Shown here one piece after another: positions 30,813 to 43,398 of a stretch of 64,000 nt of DNA (positions are counted from its first letter, which is position 1; each line of letters begins with the position of its first letter). The translations under genes and the position numbers were made by a program. Where the stretch lies: NCBI GenBank assembly GCA_022749755.1, contig CM040442.1:14482457-14546456 (forward strand), written 5' to 3'. This DNA comes from Azadirachta indica (Eukaryota; Streptophyta; Magnoliopsida; Sapindales; Meliaceae). The notes under the pieces are model-generated. The model did not search any database. It saw nothing but the letters and a program-made list of their open reading frames with translations, and was not told the DNA's origin.

Positions 30813-32494
30813 GCTATTTCGCAATTTCAGGATCAATTTTGATATCAAATTAATCTTTCGATATCAAAATCCAATTCTCCAATATCACAATGCAAGCGCA
30901 TGTACACCTCGACCCTGTCTTAATGCCAAGTTTCAAAAGGGGTGAGGACTACGCAATGCACAAAAGGTGAACACTTCTTGCAACTCCAATCATATGAGAG
31001 CTAGCTCTAATACCATTTTACAGCCACTACACAAATAAGTAACAATTTTCAAACGTAAAATCAAACAAATAATAAAATTACTATTTATATTTTTTATTAC
31101 TGTTCGTGCATATGGTTCCAAATACATCAGTTCTTCATTATTATAATTTAATAAAACATATAAGTAATAATTTTTAAATAAAATTTACCTTACTGATCCA
31201 CCACTAGTTTGTCTGTGGAATTTTATTCTGATATTATCTACCAACACAGGATGAATAAAAAGGAAGATCTTAGTAAAATTTTAAGGACGTTGATTTTGTG
31301 AAAAAGGATAATTTTATTTCCTTGTATATGTTATACAACACTAATGATCCTCGAATATAAATAAGAATTGGACCGAATATAAATAAGAATTGGATCGAAG
31401 TTGGACTAAATGCACATGAACCGATTTTCTACATTTTGATTTTTTTGCCCCTTTATTTTGTTTATAAGCTTTTCAAAATGACATCAATTGATGTTGATAT
31501 ATATATATACATATATATCCTTTTACAAAATAAACTCTTTCCAAATGAGTTGTTTGATTTGTAAAAAGGTTATTTTCAAATTAATAAAGAAATTTTGAGA
31601 AAAGATTTCTATTCAAAGAAAATGAAGAAAAAGAACATGGTTTTTGAAAAGTCACAAAAAAGACAAAATTGGCATATATATAAATATATTTGGTCCAGTT
31701 TAGGTTTTTTGTATTAGTACTAAAATTAAACCAAAAAGTTTGATTTTTTAAAGTTAGAACCTAACCAAAGCCAAATATTATGTGAAATTAAACCAAACCC
31801 ATTTGTTCCGGTATAGTTTAGTTTGATTTTTTGAGTTTCAATTTTTCGTTGCCTAGTCTTAATTTTTGTACAAGGACGACTTATTTTTTCCTTTTTAATA
31901 TTGGAGTAAATAGGGAATAAAATCTTTTTAACTTTTGGGATTATCTTTTATGTGAAGACCACTTAGTCCCTTTCTCAAGGGCCGTGTACATTGACCATGT
32001 GGCATGGTACCCCTTTAGTGAACTTCTTGTCACCATGTAGGCAGGCAGGCATCCCTACTTAGTTGAGAATGACTCCTAAGAGGTTTCTACATAAGGTAGA
32101 TCATCTAGTTGGATGCTAACTAATGCATCATGGGTTTACTGCCATGTATCTAATCAATATTTATGCCTAACACTCTAATTAATAGTCATTTTAAGAGTTA
32201 AATATATCAAATTATACTTCTTTTCTTTTTTTTTTTTAAATTTACAAATTAAGCTAACTAACATGATTTGTATAGTTATTTTCCAAACTAATAGAATTAA
32301 AATATACATTTAATTAATTATTGTGGATGTATATATCTTTTTCTCTAACTAAGAATTTTGGCTTGAAAAATTGAGAGACATGGTCAAATTAATATTGCTA
32401 AACTTGTTTGTGTTGGAAATATTATAAGAAATTAACTAATGTATTCCATATTAATTCTAGAGGGATATTATGAAATTAACAAAAAATAATATAA
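30813..32494. other. Intergenic, AT-rich, no gene seen
   Basis: No supported open frame. On the minus strand TGGTATTAGAGCT near 31000-31012 resembles a tRNA-Met primer binding site, so 30813-31300 may hold a decayed LTR-element start. A TA repeat lies near 31498-31516. Segments around 31680-31850 (many AACCAAA/TTTGGTTT) look like degenerate MITE sequence, but I could not define ends. Confidence 0.5.
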
Positions 32495-32504
32495 TTATAA
32501 ATTA

Positions 32505-33682
32505 GGAATTTTAACACATACCTCTCCTAAAATGTGAGATTTTAATACTTAAATAAAAGGTTTAAGGAAAGGTACACTTATCTCTCCTGAACCATTAGTT
32601 GACCATCAAATTTTATTTATATGACTATAATACCTTTAATTACTTCAAAGTAAAGTATAAAAAATTTAATTTGTATGTAATCAAAAATAATTTTAATTTA
32701 TATTTATTTAAAAATTATAAATTTAATTAATGACAATTTAATTTGTGATTTTAACATTTAGATGGAAATATTAAGAAAAGACACACTTACCTCCCTTTGA
32801 CCTTCAATTGACCATATATTTTCACTTAAAATAACTATAATACCCTTAATTACTTCAAAATAAAGTTTAAGAAACTCAATTTTAATTTATTTGATGTTCA
32901 CAAAATTAAAATAATTAAAATTTTGATTAATGACAATTATAATTTATATTCATTTAATATTTATTTAAATTAAAAATTTATTTAATAATATTTAAAATTA
33001 GCAATTTAGTCATGTTAATATTTTTTCTAATTTTCCGTCATTGTGTAATTCCATCAAATTTTTTGTGCAAACCCAATAGTTTACATTTGCTTCACGAGTC
33101 ATAAAATTGATATTGAAGTGTGGATTTAATATGAATGTGTATGACATAGATCTTGTATTAAAGTATTTTTATAAGAAGAGTAAGATTGATAAGGTTATGA
33201 AATTATTTAGTAAAATAAAAAAAAATATGGTTTATTGCTGAAGAATTTGCAAAAGAAGAGAGTAAGAAAGGTAGCGGCTTTGCATATTAAGATTTGAGAT
33301 TTGAATAAGATTTGATATATGAATAAAAATTAAATTCCTATTTTGAGTAAATATTAAATAAATATAAACTAAAATTATCAAGTTAAATTATCATTAATTA
33401 AATTCTTAATTTTAACAAATATTAAATATACGTAAACTAAAATTGTTAAATTAAATTTTTATTAATTAAATTTTTAATTTTTAAATAAATATAAATTAAA
33501 ATTATTTTTGATTACATACAAATTGAATTTCTTATACTTTGAGACAATTAAGGGTATTATACTTATATAAATAAAATTAGATGGTCAACTAATGGTTCAG
33601 GGGAAATAAGTGTGTTTTTCATTAAATTTTTTATTTAAGTGTTAAAATCTTAAACCTCAAGGGAGGTATGTGTTAAAACCCC
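32505..33682. mobile_element. Non-autonomous TIR element, 1178 bp, 10-bp TSD, long terminal inverted repeats
   Basis: The left end reads GGAATTTTAACACATACCTC and the complement of the right end reads GGGGTTTTAACACATACCTC. The inverted similarity goes on for about 200 bp, including GAACCATTAGTTGACCATC and TTTGTATGTAATCAAAAATA on both arms. TTATAAATTA flanks both sides (32495-32504 and 33683-33692). Starts with G, long TIRs and a 9-11 bp duplication are typical of Mutator-like elements. There is no transposase. A third, diverged copy of the end sequence sits inside at about 32745-32880, in the same orientation as the left arm. Confidence 0.85.
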
Positions 33683-33692
33683 TTATAAATTA

Positions 33693-36600
33693 AGATAAGA
33701 AAGCAATTAAAAATCTAGCCTTAGAAAAGGATTCACATGTTTTATTATCTTAAAGTCGAAAGGTTTCCCTTATGCTGGTATTTCGATTCTCTTCAACTCA
33801 ATCCTAACTCACAATTACTCTTCTTTGATGAGTATAATCACCAAGAAAAAAGTACCAAGTCTTGAGAGTAATAGTTATAAGAAAATAGTGTATGCAATTT
33901 AGAAAGTAAAATATATAACGAAGTGTTTTTTGCACAACACCCTTTATATAGTAGTAGTCCTAAGCATTAAAACAAAATTATTTATTTAATTAATATACAT
34001 ATAATTTATGTTTTTCTAACAAATATACATTACAAATTATACATATAGGGTTAATTTTTTTCTTTTTGTTATATAAGGTTAATTAATAGCATTGACAACA
34101 TTGAAAAAGAAAAGCAAGAGCGGTATGCGATTGAAGTTTCAAATATGAAAGATAATAAAAACCATAAAGTCAATAAAGTATTCAATAAGATATAGATATT
34201 GAGAAGAGGGAGGGGGGGGTGGGGTGTGGGGGTGAGAGGTTGTGAACATTTTACATCGCTTTAAAATCAAAAGAGCGAATGTGTCACTGAAGTAAATAAT
34301 AAATTCCTTTCATTCATTATTCAAAATAAGACAAAAAAAAGACAGGCTTTAACTTTAACAAAGCCTTATAACCAAATCTATAAAGGAAGAGCTGGTTAGT
34401 TTTTACACACATAGTATTAATTAAAGTAAGGGTAAATGTGTCATTTTACTAGTTATAATTATTTTTGACAGTGATTTAGTGATTAAAAGGGGTAATGCTA
34501 AAGATTTTAAAAAATTGAGGTTATTTGTGATATTATCAATAAATTAGTGGATAAAGGTAAAAATTACCCTTTATTTAATAATATTGTTATTATGAAATAA
34601 ATATATATTATTAAAAGTATAGAGTGTTTTAATTAGAGATGGCAAAATTTTACATGAATACAAGGCTCGGGGGATCCACTTTAAATAGGATAAATTTGAA
34701 ATAATGTGATAGAGAATGGAGCAGAGAGTGAAGGACAATTAATAATTTTATATTATTTTTAGAATAAAAATATATATGTAAACAATATTCAATTAAAAAT
34801 AATTATAATTTTAATATCTTATCAAATAGTTAAGTTTATACTTTTAATATAGTTATCGCATATAAATAATATTATGATATGTTAATGATATTTTTAATCA
34901 ATATCTAAAAAAATAAATAAATAATAAAGCGAGAAAAATAAGTGAAAATGGAGAATTTATTTCCCACTTAGAAATTCTCTGTCTCTACTTGTTAAATTTA
35001 TTGAGAAATAAAATAAGAAATAGGGATTAAATTTAAAAAAGAGTGAGGAATGGGAAAGTTCTCCCCACCCCGCACATCCTTAATTTTAATATATTATCAA
35101 ATAAATGTAGATCTATTTCTTAATCAATATAATTAGAATATATATTTTATCTATCCACTCCGAATATATATGTCTTTTTCCAATTAGCAATTTTGGTTTG
35201 AAAGTAAGAGACAGTTGAATTATGATTGTTCAACTATTTTTATCTAATACGTCTTTTTGTTCTTTTTTAATTTTCTTGTGCATGTCTTTTAGACCAAATA
35301 CTCTTCATTATTATGCTAAATGTAGTTTCATATCTACAAAATAATTAATTTTGAAAAAGAAAATGTAATCACTTCTGTCAAATTATCAAAACTCTATTCT
35401 TCTTGCTAGTCCTAAATTCATGAAAGTAATCCTAATTCACCTCATACATATTTCATAAGTGATATTGATCTCCTGAAGTTTAGTAAAAAGACAAATATAT
35501 CACGTAGTTTGGTAAAATGAACAAATATTCTCTCAATTTTCATAAATATATAAACATCCATGATTCTCTAATGTATTCTTTATTTATACATAATTATAAT
35601 ATTATGAAATATATATTATGAAAAGTATAGAAAACTTTATAAAATTTAACTTAACAAATTCCAAATAACCATATGTCTCAAGTATAAATCATTTTTAAAT
35701 TTGAAGAGTATTTGTTCACTTCAACAAATCACAAAATGTATCTGTATTTTCACCAAACTTTAGAGGTATATATCAATATCCTTATTTCATAATATTAGAT
35801 AACATGAGTTCCAACTAATTTAATCAAGAAAAAGAAAATAAAACATTTTAGAAAAAACTTGACATATTAATATAATTTTATTTTGATTAATTCTATTATT
35901 CACACGATTTAAAATTGATCAAATTTTTAACGAATCTTTATTATAATTAATTATTGATTAATATCGGATATTTCAAGTTGTATTGTAGATAATTACTTTT
36001 ATCAATTAGAAGTTAAATTTTACAACTTTCACAAATACTAAATTAACTTTGTCATAATTAAGTTTAAGTAACTTTATAATTTAGTTACCAATCACCTTTG
36101 ATAGCAATGGTTGATATTCATGCCCTCCAAATAAAAGATAAAGGTTCAATACCTCCCCCTATATAGCGGTGGCTAGGCCTAAACAAAAAGGTAGAACTAA
36201 ACCAAACCAAATTGTTTGGAATTCGATTTAGTTCGATTATTGTCAATTATGGTTTCATTTGGTTTTAAACTGATAGATTCAATTCGAGTTCTATTCAATT
36301 CAAATTTCATTAAAAGGAAGATTCTTTTAGATTTTACAAACTTTATCTTGATCTAAAATTTTAACAAATTTTAGAGATTTAAGTGAAAATATCCCTTAAA
36401 AATTTGCAACCGGCAATTTGAAGAGTCCATACCTAAACTTATAATAGAATCAAACTAAAACGAATGATTAAATTTGATTTGAGTCACAGAAATTAAACTC
36501 TATTTTGGATTAACTCATTTTATGAAAATCTAATTGAACTCAATTCTATCCATCCTAATGGTGACTAATTTTTCTCTCAAAATATTAGAGATAAATTTTT

Positions 36601-37910
36601 TACTTAAATTAGGTGTAGATTTCAAAATAGTATCAAATTAGATCTTATCAAAACTCTAGACTTCTGATAAATTTTTAACATAATGTCAGATATATTGTAA
36701 ATATAATTTATAATATATCAAAATAAAAAAAAAACTTTATAATTTGGTTAATTTTGAATTCAAAATCATGAATGACCAAGTCTTACGTAGTCTAGGATCG
36801 AACCCACAAAACTATAACTAATTAACAACCAATGAAATGTTAACAATGTCTGATTCTAAAGTCTATTTTGTCCCCGAGCTTTGGTTTTTGAGCAACTATA
36901 TATTTGTTATATTAGAATCGGCACTGTAAGTTAAAAGTTTACACACATTCTACCTTATTTAATTATATGTTTACTTTTTAGACCCTTGGGTTTTAATAAA
37001 ACTAGAAACAAGGACATAATGTTCTATTTACTCTCATACGAGCCCCTACAGTTATCCTCCATTCATAGGCTACTAATCTTGAAGGGGCAAAATAAAAATT
37101 TCATCATCTTCATATTCAATTATATGTACACCAATTTCTTCATAAATAATTAAAAGCTTACTAAAAGTAATAAGGAATGGATTAAAGAGGTGCAATTTAT
37201 TCATGAACGAAGTCAATTTTGTACTTATGGGATGGCCAAAATGTATAGAATCAAAACTTGTAGGGACCAAATCACAACAATTCTATTTTTAAGATTATAA
37301 ATTGTAAAAGATACTTATTTTCTTTTTCTTTTTTTTCCCTGAAGCTGCAGGGCTTCCCGTAAATTTAGTTGTGATAAAATTTTTGCAAAAATAAGAAATT
37401 ATTTTGAAATTTCCCTAGATATCTGTTGTGTTTTTTATTTTTTATTTTTTGGATGCAATGACCTAATTGTAAGTGCAACCAATTTTGTTAACAGAAAATC
37501 GTGAACGTACTTGTATGAAAAATGATACAAACTATATTTTTATTTTTTATTTTTCTAAATTAAGGACGTATTCGTTTAGTGAATCCATTGTAATGGTAAT
37601 TAGAATCACGAGAGAATTATTTTTAATATATAATTTGACATATAAGAAAAAAATTTAAATACATATTACGTATATATCCATTTAATAATCACAAATTTAC
37701 ACTCATAATAAATGAATCAATACTCAAATCCTTCTCGCTATTTTAATAAAAATCTTACTACCAATTACGCCCATAAAGTTAGAGAAAAAAAGACTAAAAT
37801 TAAAAGAAGTATAAGCCACAATAAAAAGGAAAAAATATTTATTAAAACACATGACGATATTCTATTTAAAATAAAACCTAAACAAAGTCTTTATTTTCTT
37901 AAACCCTAGA
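33693..37910. other. Intergenic, AT-rich, repeat relics, no gene seen
   Basis: No open frame here has recognisable coding character. Relics include an LTR-like piece with ACCCTTTATATAGTAG near 33945, a MITE-like segment at about 34640-35090 (GATGGCAAAATTTT to GTTCTCCCCACCCCGC), and a segment with AACCAAACC/GGTTTTAAAC runs at about 36166-36570. I could not set their ends. Confidence 0.5.
34208..34232 (+). repeat. G-rich tract, potential G-quadruplex
   Basis: Four or more runs of G (GGG, eight G, GGGG, GGGGG) separated by 1-3 bases, in otherwise very AT-rich DNA. It fits the usual pattern for a four-stranded G structure on the plus strand. No nearby gene suggests a role. Confidence 0.7.
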
Positions 37911-38262
37911 TGTAATAAAGAAGAAAAACTATTCTCTAATCCACTTCATTCAAGAAAATTGTTTACAATAAATAGATTAGGATGTTAACTAATAGAAGTA
38001 AAAAAATAGAAGAGATAAATCCTATAAATACGGCTGAGATAAAGCTCAACCAATTATTCAAAAAAATTATATTAAAAAAAAAAAGATGATGACATTATCC
38101 TACCAAACAAACTCCTAAAAAAGTAAGAGAAGAAAGCTTGGCCGACAACACTTCCCCTCAAGCTTGGCTCTGTATATATTGACTGTACCAAGCTTGTTAA
38201 CTAAATATTGGAAGTTCTACATCAGAAAAACCTTTGGTAAACATATCTGCTGCTTGCTGATA
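37911..38262 (-). mobile_element. Copia family B, 3' LTR and end of RNase H, decayed
   Basis: On the minus strand the LTR runs from TGTTGTCGGCC (38150) to CTTTATTACA (37911), 240 bp. The PPT TTGAGGGGAAG precedes it (38151-38161). Before that the end of a copia RNase H can be read (QQAADMFTKGFSDVELP), comparable to the QLADVLTKGL end at 29700-29780. The coding part is cut at about 38262, where a G-rich MITE-like sequence begins. Confidence 0.85.
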
Positions 38263-40495
38263 GGGATGGGAATGGGGCAGGGTGGGGGTAAGAAGGCATG
38301 CCCCATTTCCTAGTCTATTTTCTATTTTAACCCCCATTCCCCAATAAATTTAATGAGATAGGGATGGAGAATAAGTTCTCAGCTCCATATCAATTTTTTA
38401 TTTTATATTATTTTTATAAATTAATTTTAATAATATAAGAATTTAATAAATTTAAATAAAAATATTATTAATGTATTATTGGAAACAAAATATAAGGTTT
38501 TTTTAATTTTTACTTTTTATTTGTATACTCTATTTTTTATAATATTAATTCATGATTCCATAATTTTTTATTATTAATTACATTTAATTATATATATATA
38601 ATTTAGAAATTATAATATAAAATTATATTTACATATATAAAATTTAATTTATAAATTATAATATATTTACGTTATGTTTTAGTGAAAAATGGGGGGTGTG
38701 GGTGGGATGGGTGGAGGTAAATCAATCTCGGTTCCATTAATAAATTGAAAATTAATTTCTTCCCGTTTTTCGCCTCATTCCCTGTAAATTTATTTAAATT
38801 CTCCACTATTGGAGATGAATCCTGTGGATTTGTGGCCCCGTGATCATTAAACAAACTTTCTTGGCATGCCTTAAAAAATTCTATCAAGCTTCCTTGTTAC
38901 CGTGTCCTGTTTTACTAAAGAAAAATATTCTATTTCTTTAAGCTTCTTCAAGCTTGGTAAATCTACTTCTATTTCATCTCTTTCCCGCTTCGCATTTGAC
39001 TTAAAAGGGCGAAGAGGTTTTTTGGTGTATAGTTGACTATTCTGACTTTTACTTTCAAGTTACTCCTGATCTTGCTATTAAGCTTTAAGTCCATCTCCAC
39101 ATCCTAAAAAATAGAATCCCTCAGCCAGTTGAATTAATGTCCTTTCGGATGAATTGCTTAAAACCTCACTGGGCCTGTCTTTTATTGGTGGGCCTCAATT
39201 GGACTTAACGGCCCACTCAAACAACTGCTTTTTCCCTCTACTTGCACTAATACACGCCTTTTTAAAAAATCAACTTCGACAATTTCTCCAGGGCTGCATT
39301 TATTAAATTGCGTCTTGTGTATTGCGCCGTCATGATTGTCTGATACGAATATATTCCAAATCTTTTTTCTAATTTTGTAACTGGGATACTTATAGAAAGT
39401 TAAAGAGTTTATAATTTAGTATATCATTTTAATTCTATAATATAAATTCTCCTCATTATTTTTTTTCCTAAAAGGTCTTTTTTTATTTTGTGATATAATA
39501 CTTTTGTAGGCTATGTAATCAAACTTTGAGAAAATAAAAAAATACATTGTAACACTATTTTCTTCTTTGAGTTTTAATAGAATTTAAGAAATATTTTTTT
39601 ATTTTTTTTAAAATTTAAAACACCTTTAACACTCTTTAAAAATTTAGGAAGTATTTATTCTTTTTTTAAAAGATGGAAATACATTTGCAATATCTCATTA
39701 ATTATTTAATAATATGCTTTTTATTTTTTTAATAGTAAACAGAAACGAATAATATATTTAATAAATATATGTAATAATATTTTTTTTTATGAAATAAGAA
39801 TTATTATATTTTAAGAAAGTCATATTTTTTTTATAACTTTCGCAAGAAATCAAATAGCATAACATAGTGTCTTTTCACCATCCGTGTTAGCATTGGCAGA
39901 AAAGTATCCTCGATTGACTTAAATTTAAATATAAAAAGGAATATTAACTAAACTTTACAAAAAATATATATATACAAAATTAATTAATAAATTTAAATAC
40001 ACAGAAATATTATTTATTAAATAATAAATGTTTAAATAAATAATAATGATAGCAATATTTATTAGTGATAATAAAATCAATAAATTAAGTAATGTATTTT
40101 TTAAAATAATGACATAAATTTGATTATGAACGCTACATTACCAAATACATGTTTAACTATTTATTTGCTATTTAATTCTGTTTTTATCAAATTCACCCTT
40201 AATTAATTTAAGAAAAATTTTAATTCAAATTTTTTTATTTTTTAAGTTAACTTTCTAGAAAATTGTAAATAAATTCATCTAACTGAGAATATCGCAAGTC
40301 ATTCTAATATTAACAAAGCATAGGTTAATATCCGGGTCCCTATTGTTTTATATTCTTATAAATAAAGATATTTGTTTTTAATTATATTAAATGGACCATC
40401 ACATATTGTTACATCAAATATTTTACATCTTAAACTTTGGAACGTAACAAAAAAATTTAAAATTTAAAGTAAATTTTGAAACTTCGAAATTTGAA
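38263..40495. other. Intergenic, MITE-like start and unrecognised sequence
   Basis: TAGGGATGGGAATGGGGCAG at 38262 looks like a hAT-type MITE end, and a related G-rich stretch lies at 38690-38720. I could not find a matching inverted end. The segment 38900-39360 is less AT-rich (GGGCCTGTC, GGGCCTC, GGCCCAC) and may be an old coding or promoter remnant, but no frame is convincing. The rest is AT-rich and featureless. Confidence 0.45.
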
Positions 40496-41151
40496 GGGTA
40501 AATTTTAATTTACCCCAATTAATATTGATAAATTGTAATATGCCACTCAACTAATAATGATATTTTGTAATATGACCTCACAATTTTTATAAATTATCAT
40601 ATCAGCTCATGATTATATTTAACAGTTGGCCTAATTGACAGCATAAAGACATTTTTACCCGCTCATAAATATAAATGAAGATGCATCTTGATCGACGCAG
40701 CCAAAAAAAGGCTTTCTGAGCTAGTAATTACTGATAATCATTAATTTATTAATTTTTTATTTGAAATACCATCATTAATTTTTTATTGATAATTTTTATT
40801 GGTTTGCAAGTTTAAACATAACAAAGTCCAAGACTTGTTTAATTGATTAACTATTTGATCTATTTTTAATATCACATATGTTTAATATTAATGATTGCAT
40901 TTAAAAAACATTAACGAATGAGTGATCGTTAGTAATTACTAGTTGAAAATACTTTATCGAGATATTTCAATCATTTTCCATTTACTTTTATATATATGAG
41001 GGCTAAAAAGATTTTTGCGTTGGTTAATTAGGGTCAATTGTTAAAAATAATCATAAAAATTAAAGGTGTAGGGGCAAAATGATGATTTATTAAAATTATA
41101 GGGGTAATGTTAAAATTATCAATATTTATCGTAGTAATTTATAGTTTGCCC
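40496..41151. mobile_element. Foldback MITE, 656 bp
   Basis: Left end GGGTAAATTTTAATTTACCC, complement of right end GGGCAAACTATAAATTACTA. The inverted similarity continues for about 170 bp (AATATTGATAA; a TTAACAGTTGGCCTAATTGA-type block against TTAACAATTGACCCTAATTA; a TTTTTACCCGCTCA block against TTTTTAGCCCTCA). The flanks (AAATTTGAA and AAAATTCTA) only partly match, so the TSD is weak. No coding sequence. Ends and TIR length resemble the element at 32505. Confidence 0.7.
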
Positions 41152-43100
41152 AAAATTCTAACATAAAAGTTACGAAACTATATAAAATCAGATTATCGGC
41201 CTCCTACATGTAGAACATAACTTTCATGCGTTGTCTTTTGTATATTATAATGAGATTATTAGCTTCTAATTATCAGAAAAGAAAAAAAAACACCAACAAC
41301 ATAAAAGAAAATTCACAATCTAGCTAGCGGCGAAAATCTTTCATTTGAAATTCTAGGTATGAAGTTTGGAAGGTTATTATAAGTAGTATTTTCAGATTTC
41401 TCAAAATCAAGTAATTCACAAAGACCTCTCCTTTAATTCTTAACAAAAATTTACTTTTTCATGACTACTACAAACCGACATCTTTTTTATATTTACTAAA
41501 ATGTGTAAAAACTGACGTTAATATCAACTATAAACATTAGTTTTACAAAAATCGACTTCTTTTTTATATTTTCTAAAATGTTTAAAAAATATTGTTAATA
41601 TGAAAAAGTTTTAATAACACTCAAATTTAACTCGTTCTGTGAACAGATTTCTGAACTAAATGACAATTCAAAAAAACTGATATCTTTCATCTATTTTGTA
41701 GTAGAAATATATATATACTTATTCTACTTATAGGTAAGAACTCTATTTTTCCCTTATTAATTACTTGTGTTCATCCCCAAGACGAATCCTCCCATGCTAA
41801 TTAATGATCATTGTATTTCCCATTAACTAGAAATCCTACTATGGCAACTCTCCTATGTAAGATATTGCAGCAAAAGATACAAACAAAGGAGAATAAATAT
41901 ATTTAAATTTTATGTCCAAGTCACTTAATTTTCACCACTTTTAAATGAATTCTACAAAATTCTCCACAATATTTTTTAAAAAAAATGAGAAAATGAAATT
42001 ACGTGGAAGCTATTGCAAGAGTAGCTTGGTGAGTGAAATGTAAGGTTATTAAAGCTCGTAGATGAGATTGGTGATAAAAGTTATTACAAGAATGGAGGGC
42101 GAGACGTTCACATAACATTACAGTTATAAAAAAACAAAAAAAAAAATGGACAAGAGTTTGGCTAGTAGTTAATATAGTAGTAGTAGTGGTGGTGGTGGTG
42201 GTGGTGGTGGCGATGACGACTACTACGGAATGTGAATTTAAGCAATAAAGCAGAGACAAGGATAGGTGAACGTCGTCCCTTCCTGAACTAGTTGGCATCT
42301 TTGCGCCCATTCACTCGCAGGAGACGATGCCACTTGATGATGAAGCGAGAGCACCAAGAGGCGCCTTGGAAAGTTGGTGAAGATAAAGCTGCTAAGTGCA
42401 GGCAACGAAAGCACCTAAGAGCAAGGACCATGGATCGAAGGTGGTGGCTACTATAGTCGACATTAGGCTAGGCACGTGAAAGAAAAAGAGAGAGAGCTCA
42501 TAATGAAAAAAAACATAGTTAGTTTATGTAGAGTGTTGCAGTATCTTTGTCCATGTTAAATATTGCCATTATATTATACCTAACTGAAAAGTTGTTCTAT
42601 TAAGTTAAACGGGAGGTATTTACGAATTACTTGATTTGTTCTCTCTACGTGGTTTTGATAAATATAGGTATGTTTAAAATACCCCGTTATTATAAGGAGC
42701 TTCAAAGGCAATAAGAATGCATTAACTCTAGCTCAAAATTTTGACTTCGATTCAGCTCATCGAATAATATTAGTCCTTTCGATTTTCTTACTGCTTACAT
42801 TGGAGAAGTCCAAATGTGTTTATAATCCTAACAAAGTACTTGAATCTTCCAATATTTATACATCTAAAAATAGTTGAAGATGAATATAGGTTCAATTTTA
42901 TTGGAGGCATTGCTTTGCCTAGTGATGTTGAGTTTTTAAACAAGTGTTGAGGTATCTTCGTCAGGATGAGAAGAAATATTGGAAATCTACACCTTCATGA
43001 TTTCTCAAAAAAATTTTGTTTCATCAGCATGTAAATTTTGCTAGGAAGAAGACGATCTTAAATCTTTCATGCTTAATTATGTATTGCATAAATCTAGTGT
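41152..43100. other. Intergenic, with a trinucleotide repeat
   Basis: AT-rich up to about 42000. The part 42000-42480 is more balanced in composition and could be a relic of transcribed sequence, but no frame is supported. The minus-strand frame at 42310-41999 owes its length to the trinucleotide repeat. A CACTACAA-like block near 41463 hints at a CACTA element but has no defined ends. Confidence 0.5.
42175..42210 (+). repeat. Microsatellite (TAG)4(TGG)8
   Basis: Four TAG units followed directly by eight TGG units, a compound trinucleotide microsatellite. Reading the complement gives a threonine run, which explains the spurious open frame here. Confidence 0.95.
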
Positions 43101-43342
43101 TGTTAGTTGAATAATTCTTCTCTCAATTTTTTGAGGAGCTTGTTAGATAAGATTATGTCAATATCTTGCTTTTTTTTTTTTTTTAATTTTTCTAAATAAT
43201 TGGTTGAGCTTTATCTTATCCCATTTCTAGGATTTTATCTCTCATGTTTTTTAGTTTCATTAGTTAGCTTCCTAGTCTATTTATTGCAAAAAATTTCCTT
43301 GAATGAAGTGAATTAGAGAATAGTTTTTCTTCTCTATTTACG
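43101..43342 (+). mobile_element. 5' LTR of a copia family B element
   Basis: From TGTTAGTTGAATAATTC to CTCTATTTACG, 242 bp. It aligns along its length with the complement of 37911-38150 (AATTGGTTGAGCTTTATCT, TTGAATGAAGTG, TTAGAGAATAGTTTTTCTTC). A degraded primer binding site, TGATATTAGAG (43343-43353), follows at once. Confidence 0.82.
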
Positions 43343-43398
43343 TGATATTAGAGTGAGGTTATCTCTAAAGACAAAAAATTTCCATAAAAAGAACAGCC

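Noticed and set aside
38672..38887. 71-codon minus-strand frame
   Set aside because: It spans G-rich MITE-like sequence and has no similarity or codon pattern of a gene.
41460..41700. CACTA transposon end (ACTACTACAAACCGACATC and similar)
   Set aside because: The motif is only suggestive. I found no inverted partner, no 3-bp duplication and no transposase.
41999..42310. 103-codon minus-strand frame with a threonine run
   Set aside because: It is created by the (TAG)n(TGG)n microsatellite. No domain and no splice support.
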